Notes: generated by a model not told the origin, from the sequence alone. Numbered from the stretch's first letter, positions 34,505 to 45,173 are shown. The stretch: DNA of 64,000 nucleotides from Bradyrhizobium sp. AUGA SZCCT0158 (GCF_018130065.1 NZ_JAFCME010000001.1:62001-126000), one strand, 5' to 3'. Numbers and translations: made by a program.

Positions 34505-36175
34505 TCAGCTCGCCCAGGACCAGGCGCCGGCATTCCAGGATTCGGTGCGCGTGTTGCCGTTGGACACCGCACCTTGAATCCCCTTCTTGTGCCCCTGCAC
34601 GGAAACGTTCTGATAAAGCGGCAGCAAGGGCAGGTCATGCCGGACCAGTTCTTGTACGCGGAAGTAAATAGCGCGCCGGGCTTCCGGATCGAAGGTGCGG
34701 CTACCTTTCTCCAATAGAGCGTCGACCTCCGGATTGACGTACTGCGCGTTGTTTGAGCCGCGGCCGCCCTTGTTACCGATCGAAAGCGAATGTAAGCGGT
34801 TGGTGACGTCCGGGTCTGCGCCGATCAAGTAAGTGCTGCCGACGATCACCGAATCGAAACGCGATCGTTGCCAGTACTCGCCCCACATCACCGCGGCGGG
34901 AAGGTTGGAGATGGTCATCTCGACGCCGATCTCTGCAAACGTCTGCTGCAGATACTGCTGCACCTGCTCGCGAAGGGGGTCGCCTGACGTGGTCGAGTTG
35001 GTGAAGGACAGACGCACACCGTCTTTTACTCGGATCTTGTCCCGTCCTGGCGCCCAGCCGGCCGCGTCGAGGATCTGCTGCGCCCGCTTGACGTTGAACT
35101 CATGCAACGGCAGGCCCGGGTTATGATAGAAAGACTGCCGCGGCATGAAGGTCTCGGTCGGAGTCGGCACGCCGTAATAGAGTCCTTCGATAATCGCCTT
35201 CTTGTCGATCGCCGCATAAAGCGCCTGGCGGACCTGCAGTTCCTTGAACTGCGGGCGCTCGACATTCAGGTAAAGAGACTCGAATGAAGATTTGGGCTCC
35301 AGCGTCACCACCCGGTTCGGCAGCTTGCGAGCTTCCTGGTAATGATCGGGGGTGATGTACGACTGGCCCACGATGTCCACGTCACCGCTCTTGAATTGGG
35401 TGTACAGGACGGTGAGATCGGGAATGTATTTGAAGATCAGCCGCTCGATATGAGGACCTTCACCGAAATAGTTCGAGTTGGCGAGAAGCTCGATACGGTC
35501 GCCCGGAACGCGGGTGCCCCACTTGAACGCACCGGTACCGATTGGCGTCTGGTTGAAGGCGGCATTGTTCGGATCAGCTTCCTTCTCCAGGATGTGCTTC
35601 GGCACCATGAAGGTTTCGGTCAGGAACGACAGGTACGGTGCGAAAGCCTGCTCCATCCGCCATGTAATCTCGACAGGCGAGACCACGGTGATGTCGCGCA
35701 CCAACGAGTGGCCCGTTGTACGCCAACTGCGGAAGTTCGGCTTCGTGATGAGTTCGAGGGTGAATTTCACGTCTTCGGCCGTGAAAGGCTTGTCGTCGTG
35801 CCAACGGACATCGTCGCGCAAGCGAATCCGCCATTTCAGACCGTCCTCGGAAATACCGCCGTTCTTCTGCGTCGGCACCTCCACCGCGAGGTTCGGCTGG
35901 ATAACGCCTTTGGGATCGATCCGGAAGAGCGCGTCGAAGAGCGAGAAATGCACGCCGTCATCGACCTCGATATGCGCCATCAGCGGATTGAAGACCGTGG
36001 GTTCTTGCGAGAGCCCGACGACAATCCGGCCCTTGGGAGTTCGGGGAGCCTTTTGGCCGAAGGCAGGCTCGGTCAACAGATTGGGCGCGAAGATGCCGGC
36101 AGCCCCGCCCAAGGCCATCATTCGCAATGTGTCGCGTCGCGAGTAGTTGGATGCAGATTTGGAATGCTTGGTCAT
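34505..36175 (-). CDS. ABC transporter substrate-binding protein, family 5 (Tat-exported)
   Basis: 556 residues. Twin-arginine signal YSRRDTLRMMALGGAAGIFA at about residues 11-30, so it is exported folded. The mature SBP_bac_5 fold shows the conserved stretches RIRLRDDVRWHDDKPFTAED and LYLNVERPQFKELQVRQALY. RBS GGAGGAAAT. It captures the substrate in the periplasm for the DppB/C-like channel. Family members bind peptides, opines, nickel or other small ligands; specificity is not readable here. Confidence 0.92.
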   Translation of the reverse strand: MTKHSKSASNYSRRDTLRMMALGGAAGIFAPNLLTEPAFGQKAPRTPKGRIVVGLSQEPTVFNPLMAHIEVDDGVHFSLFDALFRIDPKGVIQPNLAVEVPTQKNGGISEDGLKWRIRLRDDVRWHDDKPFTAEDVKFTLELITKPNFRSWRTTGHSLVRDITVVSPVEITWRMEQAFAPYLSFLTETFMVPKHILEKEADPNNAAFNQTPIGTGAFKWGTRVPGDRIELLANSNYFGEGPHIERLIFKYIPDLTVLYTQFKSGDVDIVGQSYITPDHYQEARKLPNRVVTLEPKSSFESLYLNVERPQFKELQVRQALYAAIDKKAIIEGLYYGVPTPTETFMPRQSFYHNPGLPLHEFNVKRAQQILDAAGWAPGRDKIRVKDGVRLSFTNSTTSGDPLREQVQQYLQQTFAEIGVEMTISNLPAAVMWGEYWQRSRFDSVIVGSTYLIGADPDVTNRLHSLSIGNKGGRGSNNAQYVNPEVDALLEKGSRTFDPEARRAIYFRVQELVRHDLPLLPLYQNVSVQGHKKGIQGAVSNGNTRTESWNAGAWSWAS

Positions 36176-36209
36176 GATTTCCTCCGTGTGGCGGTATCCG
36201 TCATTACTC

Positions 36210-37874
36210 TCATCGATTTGCCGAAGCCTGGCGGGCGTGTTCCGGCTGCTCTCCAGGAATCGCCGCCACCAGTTCGCGCGTGTAGGATGATTTCGGGTTC
36301 AGGAAGATCTGCGAGGGCGGTCCGCGTTCGACGATTCGCCCGCGCTGCATCACGGCGATCTCGTCGCAGATCTGGCTGGCCACCCGCAGATCGTGGGTGA
36401 TGAAGATCATTGAGACACCGGTCTCCCGCTGGATCTGATCCAGCAGTTTCAAGATCTGGGCCTGGATCGACACGTCAAGCGCTGAAACCGCTTCATCGGC
36501 AATCAGCAGCGTCGGTTTGAACATCAGCGCCCGGGCAATGCCGATGCGTTGGCGTTGCCCACCGGAGAACTCGTGCGGATAGCGGCCAAAGGCGCCAGCA
36601 TCCAAACCGACATGGGATAGCAGTCCCCGGGCCTCTTCGCGTGCTTGCGCATAGGGCTTTCCATGCGCGACCGGGCCCACAGTGAGGATATGACCGATCG
36701 TCGAGCGCGGGTTGAGGGAGGCGAAAGGATCTTGAAAGATCATCTGGATCCGCGGCCGCAGTGGGCGGAACCCGGCTTCAGAAAGCCCGGCAATGTCGCG
36801 GCCCTCGAACAGAATGCGGCCACCGTCACTGTCCATCAGTTTGATCAAAAGCCGCCCTAGCGACGACTTGCCGGAGCCGCTTTCGCCGACGACGCCGAGC
36901 GTCCGCCCAGGTGCCAGGTCGAACGATACGTCGTTCACCGCCGGCACAGTCCGCGTGGCGCCGAACCATTTGGCGCCGCTGCGATAGGTTTTCACCAAAC
37001 CGTTAACCTGCAGGATCGGCGCCTTCCCGGCAGCTTCCAGAGGAATCCGGTCCTTGCCTGTCAGATGTGGGACGGCCGCGATGAGCCGCCGCGTGTAAGG
37101 ATGGTTGGGGGATTTTAGAACCTGAACGGCGCTGCCCTGCTCGACGACATGGCCTTTCTCCATCACCACGACGCTGTCGGCGATCTCGGCCACCACCCCA
37201 AAATCGTGCGTGATGAACATGACGCTCATTCCCTTGCGGCGCTGAATGTCGCGGATCAGCTTCAGGATCTGCGCCTGGGTGGTCACGTCGAGTGCGGTTG
37301 TCGGCTCGTCTGCGATCAAGATCGCGGGCTCGAGCGCCAGGGCTATCGCGATCATCACGCGCTGTCGCTGACCACCCGAAAGCCGGAACGGATACTGATG
37401 ATACATGAGCTGCACATCGGGCAGACCCACTTCGGTCAGCAACTCGATCGCGCGGCTGCGGCGGGATTTCGGTGTGCCGACGCCATGCGCCGCCATGGCT
37501 TCGTCGATCTGCGCACCCACCGTCATCAACGGATTGAGCGCTGAAAGCGGGTCCTGAAAGATCATTGACACGACCCGTCCGCGCAGGCCGCGCAGCTTGT
37601 CGGCAGGCAGACCCGCGATGTTCCTTCCGTCGAGGTGGATTGCGCCAGAGGAAACCCGGATCACCTTGGGCAGAAGTCCCATGATCGCGTTGGCCGTGAC
37701 CGACTTTCCCGAGCCGGATTCTCCAATGATGCACAAGATCTGGCCGCGCTTCAGATCGAAGGAGATATTCTCGACGGCAAAGGCCCGCTCCATCCCTCCC
37801 GGCAGGCTTACGCAAAGGTCGCGCACCGAGAGCGCCACGTCCTGGGAGTCTGCAGCCTGGATGCTAGAGGCCAT
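36210..37874 (-). CDS. Fused dual ATP-binding protein of the dipeptide-type importer (DppD-DppF)
   Basis: 554 residues from the ATG at 37874 ([20 protein letters not shown]), chosen for its RBS GGAAGG; the longer frame adds 45 unlikely residues. Two complete ATPase modules: Walker [10 protein letters not shown] and GESGSGKSS, signatures [12 protein letters not shown] and [12 protein letters not shown], Walker [12 protein letters not shown] and [11 protein letters not shown]. Each module carries the oppD/F-type C-terminal extension ([15 protein letters not shown] and [13 protein letters not shown]). One gene replaces the usual two. The second Walker B has DEA in place of DEP, which does not touch the catalytic glutamate. 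Confidence 0.92.
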   Translation of the reverse strand: MASSIQAADSQDVALSVRDLCVSLPGGMERAFAVENISFDLKRGQILCIIGESGSGKSVTANAIMGLLPKVIRVSSGAIHLDGRNIAGLPADKLRGLRGRVVSMIFQDPLSALNPLMTVGAQIDEAMAAHGVGTPKSRRSRAIELLTEVGLPDVQLMYHQYPFRLSGGQRQRVMIAIALALEPAILIADEPTTALDVTTQAQILKLIRDIQRRKGMSVMFITHDFGVVAEIADSVVVMEKGHVVEQGSAVQVLKSPNHPYTRRLIAAVPHLTGKDRIPLEAAGKAPILQVNGLVKTYRSGAKWFGATRTVPAVNDVSFDLAPGRTLGVVGESGSGKSSLGRLLIKLMDSDGGRILFEGRDIAGLSEAGFRPLRPRIQMIFQDPFASLNPRSTIGHILTVGPVAHGKPYAQAREEARGLLSHVGLDAGAFGRYPHEFSGGQRQRIGIARALMFKPTLLIADEAVSALDVSIQAQILKLLDQIQRETGVSMIFITHDLRVASQICDEIAVMQRGRIVERGPPSQIFLNPKSSYTRELVAAIPGEQPEHARQASANR

Positions 37875-38085
37875 CAGAGTATCCTTCCCTTTCAACGGCA
37901 TCGGGACATCCTGCTGCGAATTGAGACTTCGGACGCTTTTGGCTGCGCGATCGGACAGGTCGAGAACTCGCCGTTCATACTGGCATTCCCCGGTCGGAAG
38001 CTGCGACATGGATTCTGACCTCTATGCTCGACGAGCAAGAGCTGTGCCGCTCAAGACGCGGCGTTGCCCGCGTTCGCCAACCCCG

Positions 38086-38283
38086 TCAGTGAGCGAAACT
38101 GATCGTCGGCTTGGTGAACTGCCCAGCCTCGGCCGCGATGAGGGAAGGTCCATCCTCAGTCACGCTCTCGAAATCGATCATCGTACCTGCGACATCGAAG
38201 CTTGTGTAGCGGAACGCCATGAGAGGCGTGACGGCTTTCGCTAAGGTCAGTTCCTCGGCAAGGCCCATGTCGATGGCTCCCAT
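38086..38283 (-). CDS. Small hypothetical protein
   Basis: 65 residues from an ATG at 38283 with GAGG eight bases upstream. Text is ordered (MGAIDMGLAEELTLAKAVTP, then MAFRYTSFDVAGTMIDFESV) and acidic, no membrane segment. It leads the ABC importer genes on the same strand with a gap of about 210 bases. Not recognised; could be a fragment of a larger protein. Confidence 0.4.
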   Translation of the reverse strand: MGAIDMGLAEELTLAKAVTPLMAFRYTSFDVAGTMIDFESVTEDGPSLIAAEAGQFTKPTISFAH

Positions 38284-38799
38284 TATGATCCTCGACGCAT
38301 TGATCGAGATTCTTGCTTGATGCTCACGAGTTTGGCCGCTTCGGTCCTCCCAGAGTCGCCGAAACGCGGCACGCGGGCGGCAGGAACTTCTGAAAAGGAA
38401 GTCCGATTTGGCATTTCGCTCTGCCCTGCGCTGCCTCCAGCATCAACCAGGGGACGCGCGCCCGATACGTCCGCGGCTGACGAGAACCCCCCGCACGCTT
38501 GTCCGTAAAGTTCGTCAGCTTGGCACTTTCCGCCCCCGCGGCAAGGACCCGGTGGGCTCGAAGACAGCCTGCATGCTCGTTCATCGCTGCACGCCCTCAT
38601 TCTCGACTGACGCCGATCTGATTGCGGAGAGCATATGCCTGGTCTCTGCCTCTGAGTTACGGTGCGAGCGATCTGTTCTCGCAACAAAAGCTTGTAATGA
38701 AGGTAGCAAACCGCAGGATATTCCGTCTGGCCAGAAAACTCGGCAAGGCGCATCCGCGGAAGCTCGGTACGATACCTCAAACGCCGGAGTCCTCGCTCG
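38284..38799. other. Divergent promoter region of the transport and oxidase units
   Basis: About 515 bases between leftward importer genes and the rightward oxidoreductase at 38800. ORFs on both strands are not family-like. Probably holds operators for the nearby Lrp/AsnC regulator, but I found no clean palindrome. Confidence 0.4.
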
Positions 38800-40125
38800 A
38801 TGAGCGCGCCACTGATGCATATCGAATCCAGTCAGTCTCTGCCTCGAGAGGCTGACGTCGTCGTCATTGGCGGCGGCGTGGTGGGCGTGTTCACGGCCTA
38901 CTATCTTGCCCGCCGCGGCGTTAAGGTCGCCTTGCTCGAAAAGGGGCGTGTCGCCGCCGAGCAGTCCAGCCGCAACTGGGGATGGTGTCGTCAACAGAAT
39001 CGCGATGCACGCGAGCTACCGATCGCCACCAAGAGTCTCGATCTCTGGGAGAGAGTAGCACAGGAGACCGGGGAAGACACCGGTTTCCGCCGCTGCGGGC
39101 TTCTCTATCTGTCGAACGACGAGAAAGAGCTGACCGGCTGGGCGAACTGGCGCGATTTTGCAAGGACGGTCGGCGTTACGACGCACATGTTGAGCACGGA
39201 AGAAGCGAGCGAGAGAGGCAAAGCGACGGGCCGTAAATGGAAAGGCGGCGTCTTCTCGCCAACCGACGGAACGGCGGACCCTTCGAAGGCTGTGCCCGTC
39301 GCCGCGCGTGCGATCATGACGGCTGGCGGCACGGTGCACCAGCACTGCGCCGCTCGCGGCGTAGAACTCAGTGCCGGCCGGGTGAGCGGCGTGGTGACCG
39401 AACTGGGCACTATCCGGACGAAGACGGTGGTCATGGCAGGAGGGGCGTGGGCTTCTTCTTTCTGCAACCAGCTCGGCATTCGCTTCCCGCAGGCTTCCGT
39501 TCGCCAATCCATTCTCGCGACGGCTCCAGGCGCAGCCGGTCTGCCCGATGCCCTGCACACTGCGCTCGTGTCACTTACGCGGCGCAGCAGCGGCGGGTAC
39601 ACGCTGGCAATTAGCGGGCGCGCGCGAGTCGATCCAACGCCGCAGCAATTCAGGTTCGGCCGCGAATTCGTACCGATGTTCGCTCGCCGCTGGCGCAGTC
39701 TCGCCCCTGGCGCATTCGAGGGCATCCGCCATGGTCACGAATCCCTGGCGAAATGGGCGCTCGGTGAGCTGACCCCGATGGAGCTGAACCGGACACTCAA
39801 CCCCCGCCCCGACATGCGGCAGATTCGGGCGACTCATCAAAGAGCTTGCGAATTGCTGCCCGAGCTTCGGCGCGTCGCAATCTCCAATGTCTGGGCCGGC
39901 TATATCGACAGCACACCGGATGGCGTTCCCGCAATCGGTGAAGTGGAGGCGATTCCAGGCTTTATCCTCGCGGCCGGATTCAGCGGTCATGGTTTCGGGA
40001 TTGGTCCTGGCGCGGGACATATGATTGCCGACATCATCACCGGCAGCGAGCCGATCGTCGATCCGCGTCCCTACAGGCCGGAGCGTCTGAAAATGGGCGC
40101 TTGGGGCAAGGTCGCCGATTTCTGA
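38800..40125 (+). CDS. FAD-dependent oxidoreductase (DadA-like)
   Basis: 441 residues, GGAG ten bases before the ATG (an in-frame ATG at 38815 is an alternative). Flavin motif ADVVVIGGGVVGVFTAYYLA followed by LLEKG, then AAEQSSRNWGWCRQQ, the DadA-type segment, and the C-terminal AAGFSGHGFGIGPGAGHMIA. This subfamily occurs with amino-acid ABC importers in rhizobia and is expected to deaminate D-amino acids or N-substituted amino acids. It has its own terminator at 40157 and precedes the Lrp/AsnC gene. Confidence 0.9.
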   Translation: MSAPLMHIESSQSLPREADVVVIGGGVVGVFTAYYLARRGVKVALLEKGRVAAEQSSRNWGWCRQQNRDARELPIATKSLDLWERVAQETGEDTGFRRCGLLYLSNDEKELTGWANWRDFARTVGVTTHMLSTEEASERGKATGRKWKGGVFSPTDGTADPSKAVPVAARAIMTAGGTVHQHCAARGVELSAGRVSGVVTELGTIRTKTVVMAGGAWASSFCNQLGIRFPQASVRQSILATAPGAAGLPDALHTALVSLTRRSSGGYTLAISGRARVDPTPQQFRFGREFVPMFARRWRSLAPGAFEGIRHGHESLAKWALGELTPMELNRTLNPRPDMRQIRATHQRACELLPELRRVAISNVWAGYIDSTPDGVPAIGEVEAIPGFILAAGFSGHGFGIGPGAGHMIADIITGSEPIVDPRPYRPERLKMGAWGKVADF

Positions 40126-40427
40126 AAAGCCTGCTCCGGGAATATTCGATTGACGGACGCCGGGGGTGGCATCACCTTAGAGGCCACCCGGCGTGTCTTC
40201 ATGGGCGAACACACGGTGGCCTGCCGAGGTGGCACGGGAGTTGATGCTATGAAAGCGCGCATGTTGCCGACGCCTCAGAGTAACGATTGCCATCGTCGCC
40301 CCAATTACTCCGCCGGAATACCGTCCGCCCTGGCGGGCGCGGGCAGCCTCGGGGGTAGATCGACCGCCAACATGGACGCCAGAGGGCTTCGGCGAGCCGC
40401 GGCTCGAAAGGCTGGTGGGGCCGTCCT
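40126..40427. other. Intergenic region before the Lrp/AsnC gene
   Basis: About 300 bases; contains the terminator at 40157-40194 and, further right, no supported gene. The regulator's promoter should lie in its right half. Confidence 0.4.
40157..40198 (+). terminator. Strong hairpin, probable terminator of the oxidoreductase gene
   Basis: ACGCCGGGGGTGGC (40157-40170) pairs with GCCACCCGGCGT (40183-40194), two unpaired G, 12-base loop, followed by GTCTTC. The T tail is short, so termination may be partial. Confidence 0.55.
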
Positions 40428-40904
40428 ATGAAGCTCGACAAGATCGACATACGGATTTTATGCGAACTGCAGAAAAATGGACGGATTTCCAACGTCGAAC
40501 TCGCGGAGCTGATTCACCTTTCTCCGAGCCCGTGCCTGATGCGCGTCAAAAGGCTCCAGACGGAGGGCTTCATCACCGGTTACTCCGCTCAGATCGATGT
40601 TTCAAAGCTTGGACAAACTCTGACCGTCTTCGCCGAGATCACGCTCAAAAACCACCGCCAGATCGATTTCGCTCGCTTTCTCACAACCATCGAAAAGTTG
40701 GATTCGGTCGTCGAATGCCATCTGGTTTCGGGCGGATATGACTACCTCGTGAAGTTTATCACAGCTGGAATAAGTGAATACCAGGCGGTTATGGAACGTC
40801 TCGTCGAACTGGATATTGGCATCGATAAGTACTTCAGTTTTGTCGTACTGAAGTCGCCTATCGTGAAATCCCATCTGCCTCTCGAAAGCATATTCAACAG
40901 CTAA
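40428..40904 (+). CDS. Lrp/AsnC family transcriptional regulator
   Basis: 158 residues. N-terminal winged HTH (LDKIDIRILCELQKNGRISN, then LAELIHLSPSPCLMRVKRL) with the recognition helix SPSPCLMRVKRL, and the C-terminal RAM ligand-binding domain with AEITLKNHRQIDFARFL and VSGGYDYLVKFIT. Ligands of the family are amino acids. It probably senses the substrate of the island and controls the neighbouring FAD oxidase, importer and aminotransferase genes. Confidence 0.92.
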   Translation: MKLDKIDIRILCELQKNGRISNVELAELIHLSPSPCLMRVKRLQTEGFITGYSAQIDVSKLGQTLTVFAEITLKNHRQIDFARFLTTIEKLDSVVECHLVSGGYDYLVKFITAGISEYQAVMERLVELDIGIDKYFSFVVLKSPIVKSHLPLESIFNS

Positions 40905-41095
40905 CGAACAGATCCCCGGCCCGTGGCAATGACTTCAGCAGATTGCCGCACCGACGATGCTGCCCAAGACTTGCTACTCGCCGCCGATCGGGGTGACGTC
41001 GCACGTCGCGGGAATGGTCGGTCGATGCGATATTTCGCTGCACCTGCGCCAAGTTGCTCTGAACCAAGGGGCGCATCAATGACGGGTGCAGATGA

Positions 41096-42472
41096 TTATC
41101 CTTTCATCGCCGCGCGGACGTCCCTGTCTTCGAGCGTTTGGTCAAGCGTCATCCGAGTTCGTTCGATGATGCCGTCAATCTCCTCATGCGTGCAGCAAAG
41201 CGGCGGCGCATAGCCCAGCACGCCCTGGGCAAAGGCGCGGATGACGAGGCCGTTATCCCATGCGCGGTCGAAGATGCGGCGCGCCGCGTCGGCCTCCGGT
41301 GGAAGGGGCGTCTTGCGCTCCTTGTCCGTGACAAGTTCGATGGCGGCCAGCATGCCGCGACCACGGACATCGCCGACAAGCGGATGATCGCCAAGGGAGC
41401 GAAGCCCCTCCATCAGGCGGTGCCCGGCCTTGCGTCCGTTCTCCAGCAAGCCATTTTTGTAAAGGTCAAGGCACGCGAGCCCAACCGCCGCACTGACGGG
41501 ATGTGCAGAATAGGTGTAGCCATGGCCGACGGCCGCCTTGCCGGCCCCGTCCGCGATCGTATTGTAAACGCGGTCCGACATGAACACGGCTCCCATCGGC
41601 ACATAGCCCGACGTCAGTCCCTTTGCGGTGGTCATGAAATCCGGCACGACATCGTCTTCTTCGCAGGCGAAAAGAGGCCCGACACGACCAAAGCCAGTGA
41701 TGACCTCATCGGCAACGAACAGAATATCGTTCTCCTTGCAAACCGCGTGCATGGCTTTCAGCCAGGACGGTGGTGGCACGAGAACGCCCCCTGACCCCTG
41801 AATTGGCTCGACATAGAAAGCCGCAACCCGACCTGCGCCCAGTTCGGCGATCTTCGCTCGCAGGGCCGCGGCCGACGCATCAATGATCGCCTGGGGATGG
41901 GAGCCGACAGGATTGCGATAGGCATAGTGCGACGGAATTTTGTGTTGCCAGCTGTAAGGCACCCCAAAGCCCGCATGAAAGGCGGGCAATGCTGTCAAAC
42001 CGGCCCCCGCCGTCGAGGATCCATGATAGCCTTGCTCCACAGAGATGAACTGGTCCTTCTGCGGGATGCCCTTGGCGTGATAGTAGTACCGAATGAAGCG
42101 GATCGTGCTGTCGACCGCATCGGAACCACCGAGTGTGAAATAGACATGGTTCAGATCGCCGGGCGCCAGTTCAGCCAGTCTGGCGGCGAGACGAATGGCC
42201 GGCTCGGAGCCCAACCCGAAATAGCCTGTCGCATAGGGCAGTTCGCGGAGTTGCCTCGTTGCTGCTTCAACGATGCTGTCTTGTCCGTACCCGGCATTGA
42301 CACACCACAGGCCAGCAAACCCGTCGAGCAACTGATGTCCCGAGGCATCGGTCAGGGTCGCGCCCTTCGCTGATTTTATCACCCGCACGCCCAACGCCTC
42401 ATGGCTGCGATACGATGAGACCGGGTGAATCAGATGCGCGCGGTCCAACTCGATCAGCGAATTGCTCAACAT
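41096..42472 (-). CDS. Class III aminotransferase (omega-amino acid:pyruvate / putrescine type)
   Basis: 458 residues from the ATG at 42472 (seven bases after GGAG; the ATG at 42478 is too close to it). PLP-fold type I: SLIELDRAHLIHPVSSYRSH, then GFAGLWCVNAGYGQDSIVEA, the pyrimidine-stacking aromatic in GYHGSSTAGAGLTA, DEVITGFGRVGPLFACEE and the PLP lysine in MTTAKGLTSGYVPMGA. Relatives transfer the terminal amino group of beta-alanine, GABA or putrescine to pyruvate. It yields a semialdehyde, matching the SSADH-like gene at 43717, and alanine, matching ald. Confidence 0.92.
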   Translation of the reverse strand: MLSNSLIELDRAHLIHPVSSYRSHEALGVRVIKSAKGATLTDASGHQLLDGFAGLWCVNAGYGQDSIVEAATRQLRELPYATGYFGLGSEPAIRLAARLAELAPGDLNHVYFTLGGSDAVDSTIRFIRYYYHAKGIPQKDQFISVEQGYHGSSTAGAGLTALPAFHAGFGVPYSWQHKIPSHYAYRNPVGSHPQAIIDASAAALRAKIAELGAGRVAAFYVEPIQGSGGVLVPPPSWLKAMHAVCKENDILFVADEVITGFGRVGPLFACEEDDVVPDFMTTAKGLTSGYVPMGAVFMSDRVYNTIADGAGKAAVGHGYTYSAHPVSAAVGLACLDLYKNGLLENGRKAGHRLMEGLRSLGDHPLVGDVRGRGMLAAIELVTDKERKTPLPPEADAARRIFDRAWDNGLVIRAFAQGVLGYAPPLCCTHEEIDGIIERTRMTLDQTLEDRDVRAAMKG

Positions 42473-42785
42473 TTTCATTCTCCAAATCAACCCGAAGAGC
42501 AAAGTACGATATCGAGGACGGCAGTTGCTCCCAAGCAGCGTCCGGACCAAAGGAGTTGTCACTTTCGTTGGTGATCGATGCCGCATCTTATGCCGGAGCA
42601 GGTCCGCCGCGTCGCGGTGCTGCTCAATTCGAAAGGTTGCCCGGCGCAACTCTCTGCCAAAGCTTTGATCCGATACGACACAATCTGCTTCCGGCTCCAG
42701 CGAAAGCGGCGCTTTATCTTACGAGATGCTCGTTATGATGCTGTCGTACCGGCGCAGTGCCGAGAGGATTGGAGGATTCCACGCC
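42473..42785. other. Divergent promoter region (aminotransferase / HAD gene)
   Basis: About 310 bases without a supported gene. Short ORFs reading right through are not family-like. Expected to hold both promoters. Confidence 0.4.
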
Positions 42786-43475
42786 ATGACGAAGTTCCGA
42801 CCGAAATACATCACTTTCGATTGCTACGGCACGCTGACGAATTTCGACATGGCCGGCGCGGCAAGGAGAGTCTACGGCTCCCAGCTTTCCCCCACGGCGA
42901 TGGCAAGTTTCATCAAGGATTTCTCAGCCTATCGCCTGGACGAGGTTCTTGGCGCATGGAAGCCCTACTCCGAGGTCGTGTACAATTCGCTGGAGCGCGC
43001 CTGCAAACGCAATGGGGTGGCATTTCGGCCGGAGCATGCCCAGCGCATCAATGACGAGGTTCCCACATGGGGTCCACATCCCGACGTTCCGGCAGGCCTC
43101 GCCCGGGTTGCGAAAGAGATCCCGCTGGTCATCCTGTCGAACTCCATGAAGAACCTCATCATGTCGAACGTGGAGAAGCTCGGCGCCCCCTTCCACATGG
43201 TGATCACGGCCGAGGAGACTGGCGCCTACAAACCGCACATGAAGGGCTTTGAGTACATGCTGGACAAGCTGGGCTGCGGTCCGGAAGACATAACTCACGT
43301 CTCATCCTCCTTCCGCTACGACCTGATGACGGCCTATGACATGGGCATAAAGAGCAAGGTATGGGTGAACCGCGGTCATGAACCCGCGAACCCCTTCTAT
43401 CAGTACACCGAGGTCGATGACATCGGCGGGCTCGCCGCGGCAGTCGGTTTGGAGCCGCTTCGAAAGAGCGCGTGA
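42786..43475 (+). CDS. HAD hydrolase, haloacid dehalogenase type II-like
   Basis: 229 residues from the ATG at 42786 with GGAGG upstream. Motif I FDCYGTLTNFD carries the nucleophile Asp, motif II VILSNSM, the lysine in GAYKPHMKGF and motif IV with HVSSSFRYDLMTAYDMGI. The GTLTNF and HVSS features match the L-2-haloacid dehalogenase group, but the family also contains phosphatases. In this context a small 2-substituted acid from the catabolic route is a possible substrate. A terminator follows at 43555. Confidence 0.85.
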   Translation: MTKFRPKYITFDCYGTLTNFDMAGAARRVYGSQLSPTAMASFIKDFSAYRLDEVLGAWKPYSEVVYNSLERACKRNGVAFRPEHAQRINDEVPTWGPHPDVPAGLARVAKEIPLVILSNSMKNLIMSNVEKLGAPFHMVITAEETGAYKPHMKGFEYMLDKLGCGPEDITHVSSSFRYDLMTAYDMGIKSKVWVNRGHEPANPFYQYTEVDDIGGLAAAVGLEPLRKSA

Positions 43476-43554
43476 ACGCGTATCCTTCTCGGGCCCTTTC
43501 GCGGCACTTCAGACCTTCGAAAACTTCAATAGAGACCGATGCGTGATGAATAAA

Positions 43555-43580
43555 GGGGGCGGTTCCAGCCGCCCCCTTCT
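43555..43580 (+). terminator. Rho-independent terminator between convergent genes
   Basis: Perfect 8-bp stem GGGGGCGG (43555-43562) / CCGCCCCC (43569-43576) with a 6-base loop, followed by TTCT; on the minus strand it is followed by TTTATTC, so it may serve both directions. Confidence 0.7.
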
Positions 43581-43716
43581 CCGTGTTTCGGTTAGTCATC
43601 CGATCGACATTGCGTTACTTCGCGGTTGAGGCATCATCCTATTTATCGCGCGGACCCGCCCCGCCTCGAAATCGAAAACCCCTTCGATTCCTTTCCCGGA
43701 ACTGGGAAGCGGCCCC

Positions 43717-45173
43717 TCATTCCAACCCGCCGACATGAAGTGTTTTGATCTCGATATATTCTTCTATCCCGAGTTGGGATCCCTCGCGACCTAGTCCCGA
43801 CTGCTTTACGCCGCCGAAAGGCGCAACCTCGGTTGAGATCAGGCCGGTGTTCAAGCCCACCATTCCGAACTCCAGCGCGTCGGCAACACGCCATGAGCGC
43901 TTGAGGTTCTCCGTGTAGAAATAGGCAGCAAGGCCGAATGGCGTGCCGTTTGCGATCGCAATCGCTTCGTCCTCGGTCTTGAAGCGGAAAAGCGGAGCGA
44001 CCGGTCCGAAGGTCTCTTCTGAAGCCAAGAGCATCTCGGTCGTTGCGTCACCGAGCACGACGGGACGGGCATATTGCCGACCTTCCGGCATACCTTCACT
44101 CTGCGAGATGATCCTCGCGCCTTTATCCAAGGCGTCTGAGACGTGTCGCTTGATCTTCTCTATCGCCGCGCCATTGATCATCGGCCCGATTGCGACCCCT
44201 TCTTCCGTGCCGGCGCCGACCTTCATATTCGCTACCCGGCTGGCGAGTTTTTCTGCAAAAGCGTCGTAAACACCTGATTGTACGAGGATGCGATTGCAGC
44301 AGACGCAAGTCTGTCCACCATTGCGGAACTTCGACGCAATCGCGCCCTCCACCGCCAGGTCGACGTCGGCGTCGTCAAAGACGATGAAGGGCGCATTACC
44401 GCCGAGTTCAAGACTGAGCTTCTTGATGTTGTCGGCGGCGCCTTTCATCAGCAACGCGCCTACGCGAGTCGATCCGGTAAACGAGATCTTGCGCACGGCT
44501 TCGTTGGCCATCAGCTCATTGCCGATTTCCGCGGGCATGCCCGTCACGATATTGATGACGCCCGCCGGAATCCCTGCCCGCTCCGCCAGAACGCCGATCG
44601 CGAGCGCCGAAAAAGGCGTGAGTTCAGATGGCTTGATGACCACGGTGCAGCCCGCAGCCAGCGCTGGGGCCACCTTGCGCGTAATCATGGCGTTAGGGAA
44701 ATTCCAGGGGGTGATAATCCCGCAGACACCTACCGCCTCTTTCAGCACCAGAATGCGGCGGTCGGCAGTGGGTGAAGGGATAGTCGATCCATTGATCCTG
44801 CGTGCCTCTTCCGCAAACCATTTTACGAAGGATGCCCCATAGCGGATCTCTCCGACGATTCGGCGAGCGGCTTGCCCTGTTCCAGCGTCAGCAAAAGCGC
44901 CAGATCTTGCTCATGTTGCCGCATGAGCTCATGCCATCGCTCCAAGAGCGCTGCACGCTCAGCATGAGGCTTTTTCTTCCAGTGCTTGAAAGCATCGGCC
45001 GCAGCGTCAATTGCAGCCCAGGTCTCGTCGCGGCCCATATCGGGAATGGTGCCGAGAACCTGCTGCCTGGCAGGATCGATGACATCGACGGTCGATTTCG
45101 CGTTCGCATCCCGCCAGTTGCCGCCGATCAACGCCTGCTGGCGAAACAGATCCTTGTCCTTCAATGCGATCAT
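43717..45173 (-). pseudogene. Succinate-semialdehyde dehydrogenase-like gene broken by one frameshift
   Basis: The first 108 codons from the ATG at 45173 (MIALKDKDLFRQQALIGGNW, ending GKPLAES) are in one frame; at about 44862-44865 one base is missing, and the family sequence continues in the next frame as [20 protein letters not shown] through to the stop at 43717. The second part is intact: [23 protein letters not shown], base E in [10 protein letters not shown], nucleophile in [12 protein letters not shown] and [10 protein letters not shown]. Joined length ~485, as in GabD/SSADH. It would follow the class III aminotransferase in the pathway. The unshifted reading ends after 116 codons, so the gene is probably inactive unless the base is a sequencing error. 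Confidence 0.8.

Noticed and set aside
35342..36400. 352-codon plus-strand ORF opposite the binding-protein gene
   Set aside because: Antisense of the family 5 binding protein with no RBS or family motifs.
40150..40431. 93-codon plus-strand ORF
   Set aside because: It starts inside the terminator hairpin and overlaps the Lrp/AsnC start; no family.
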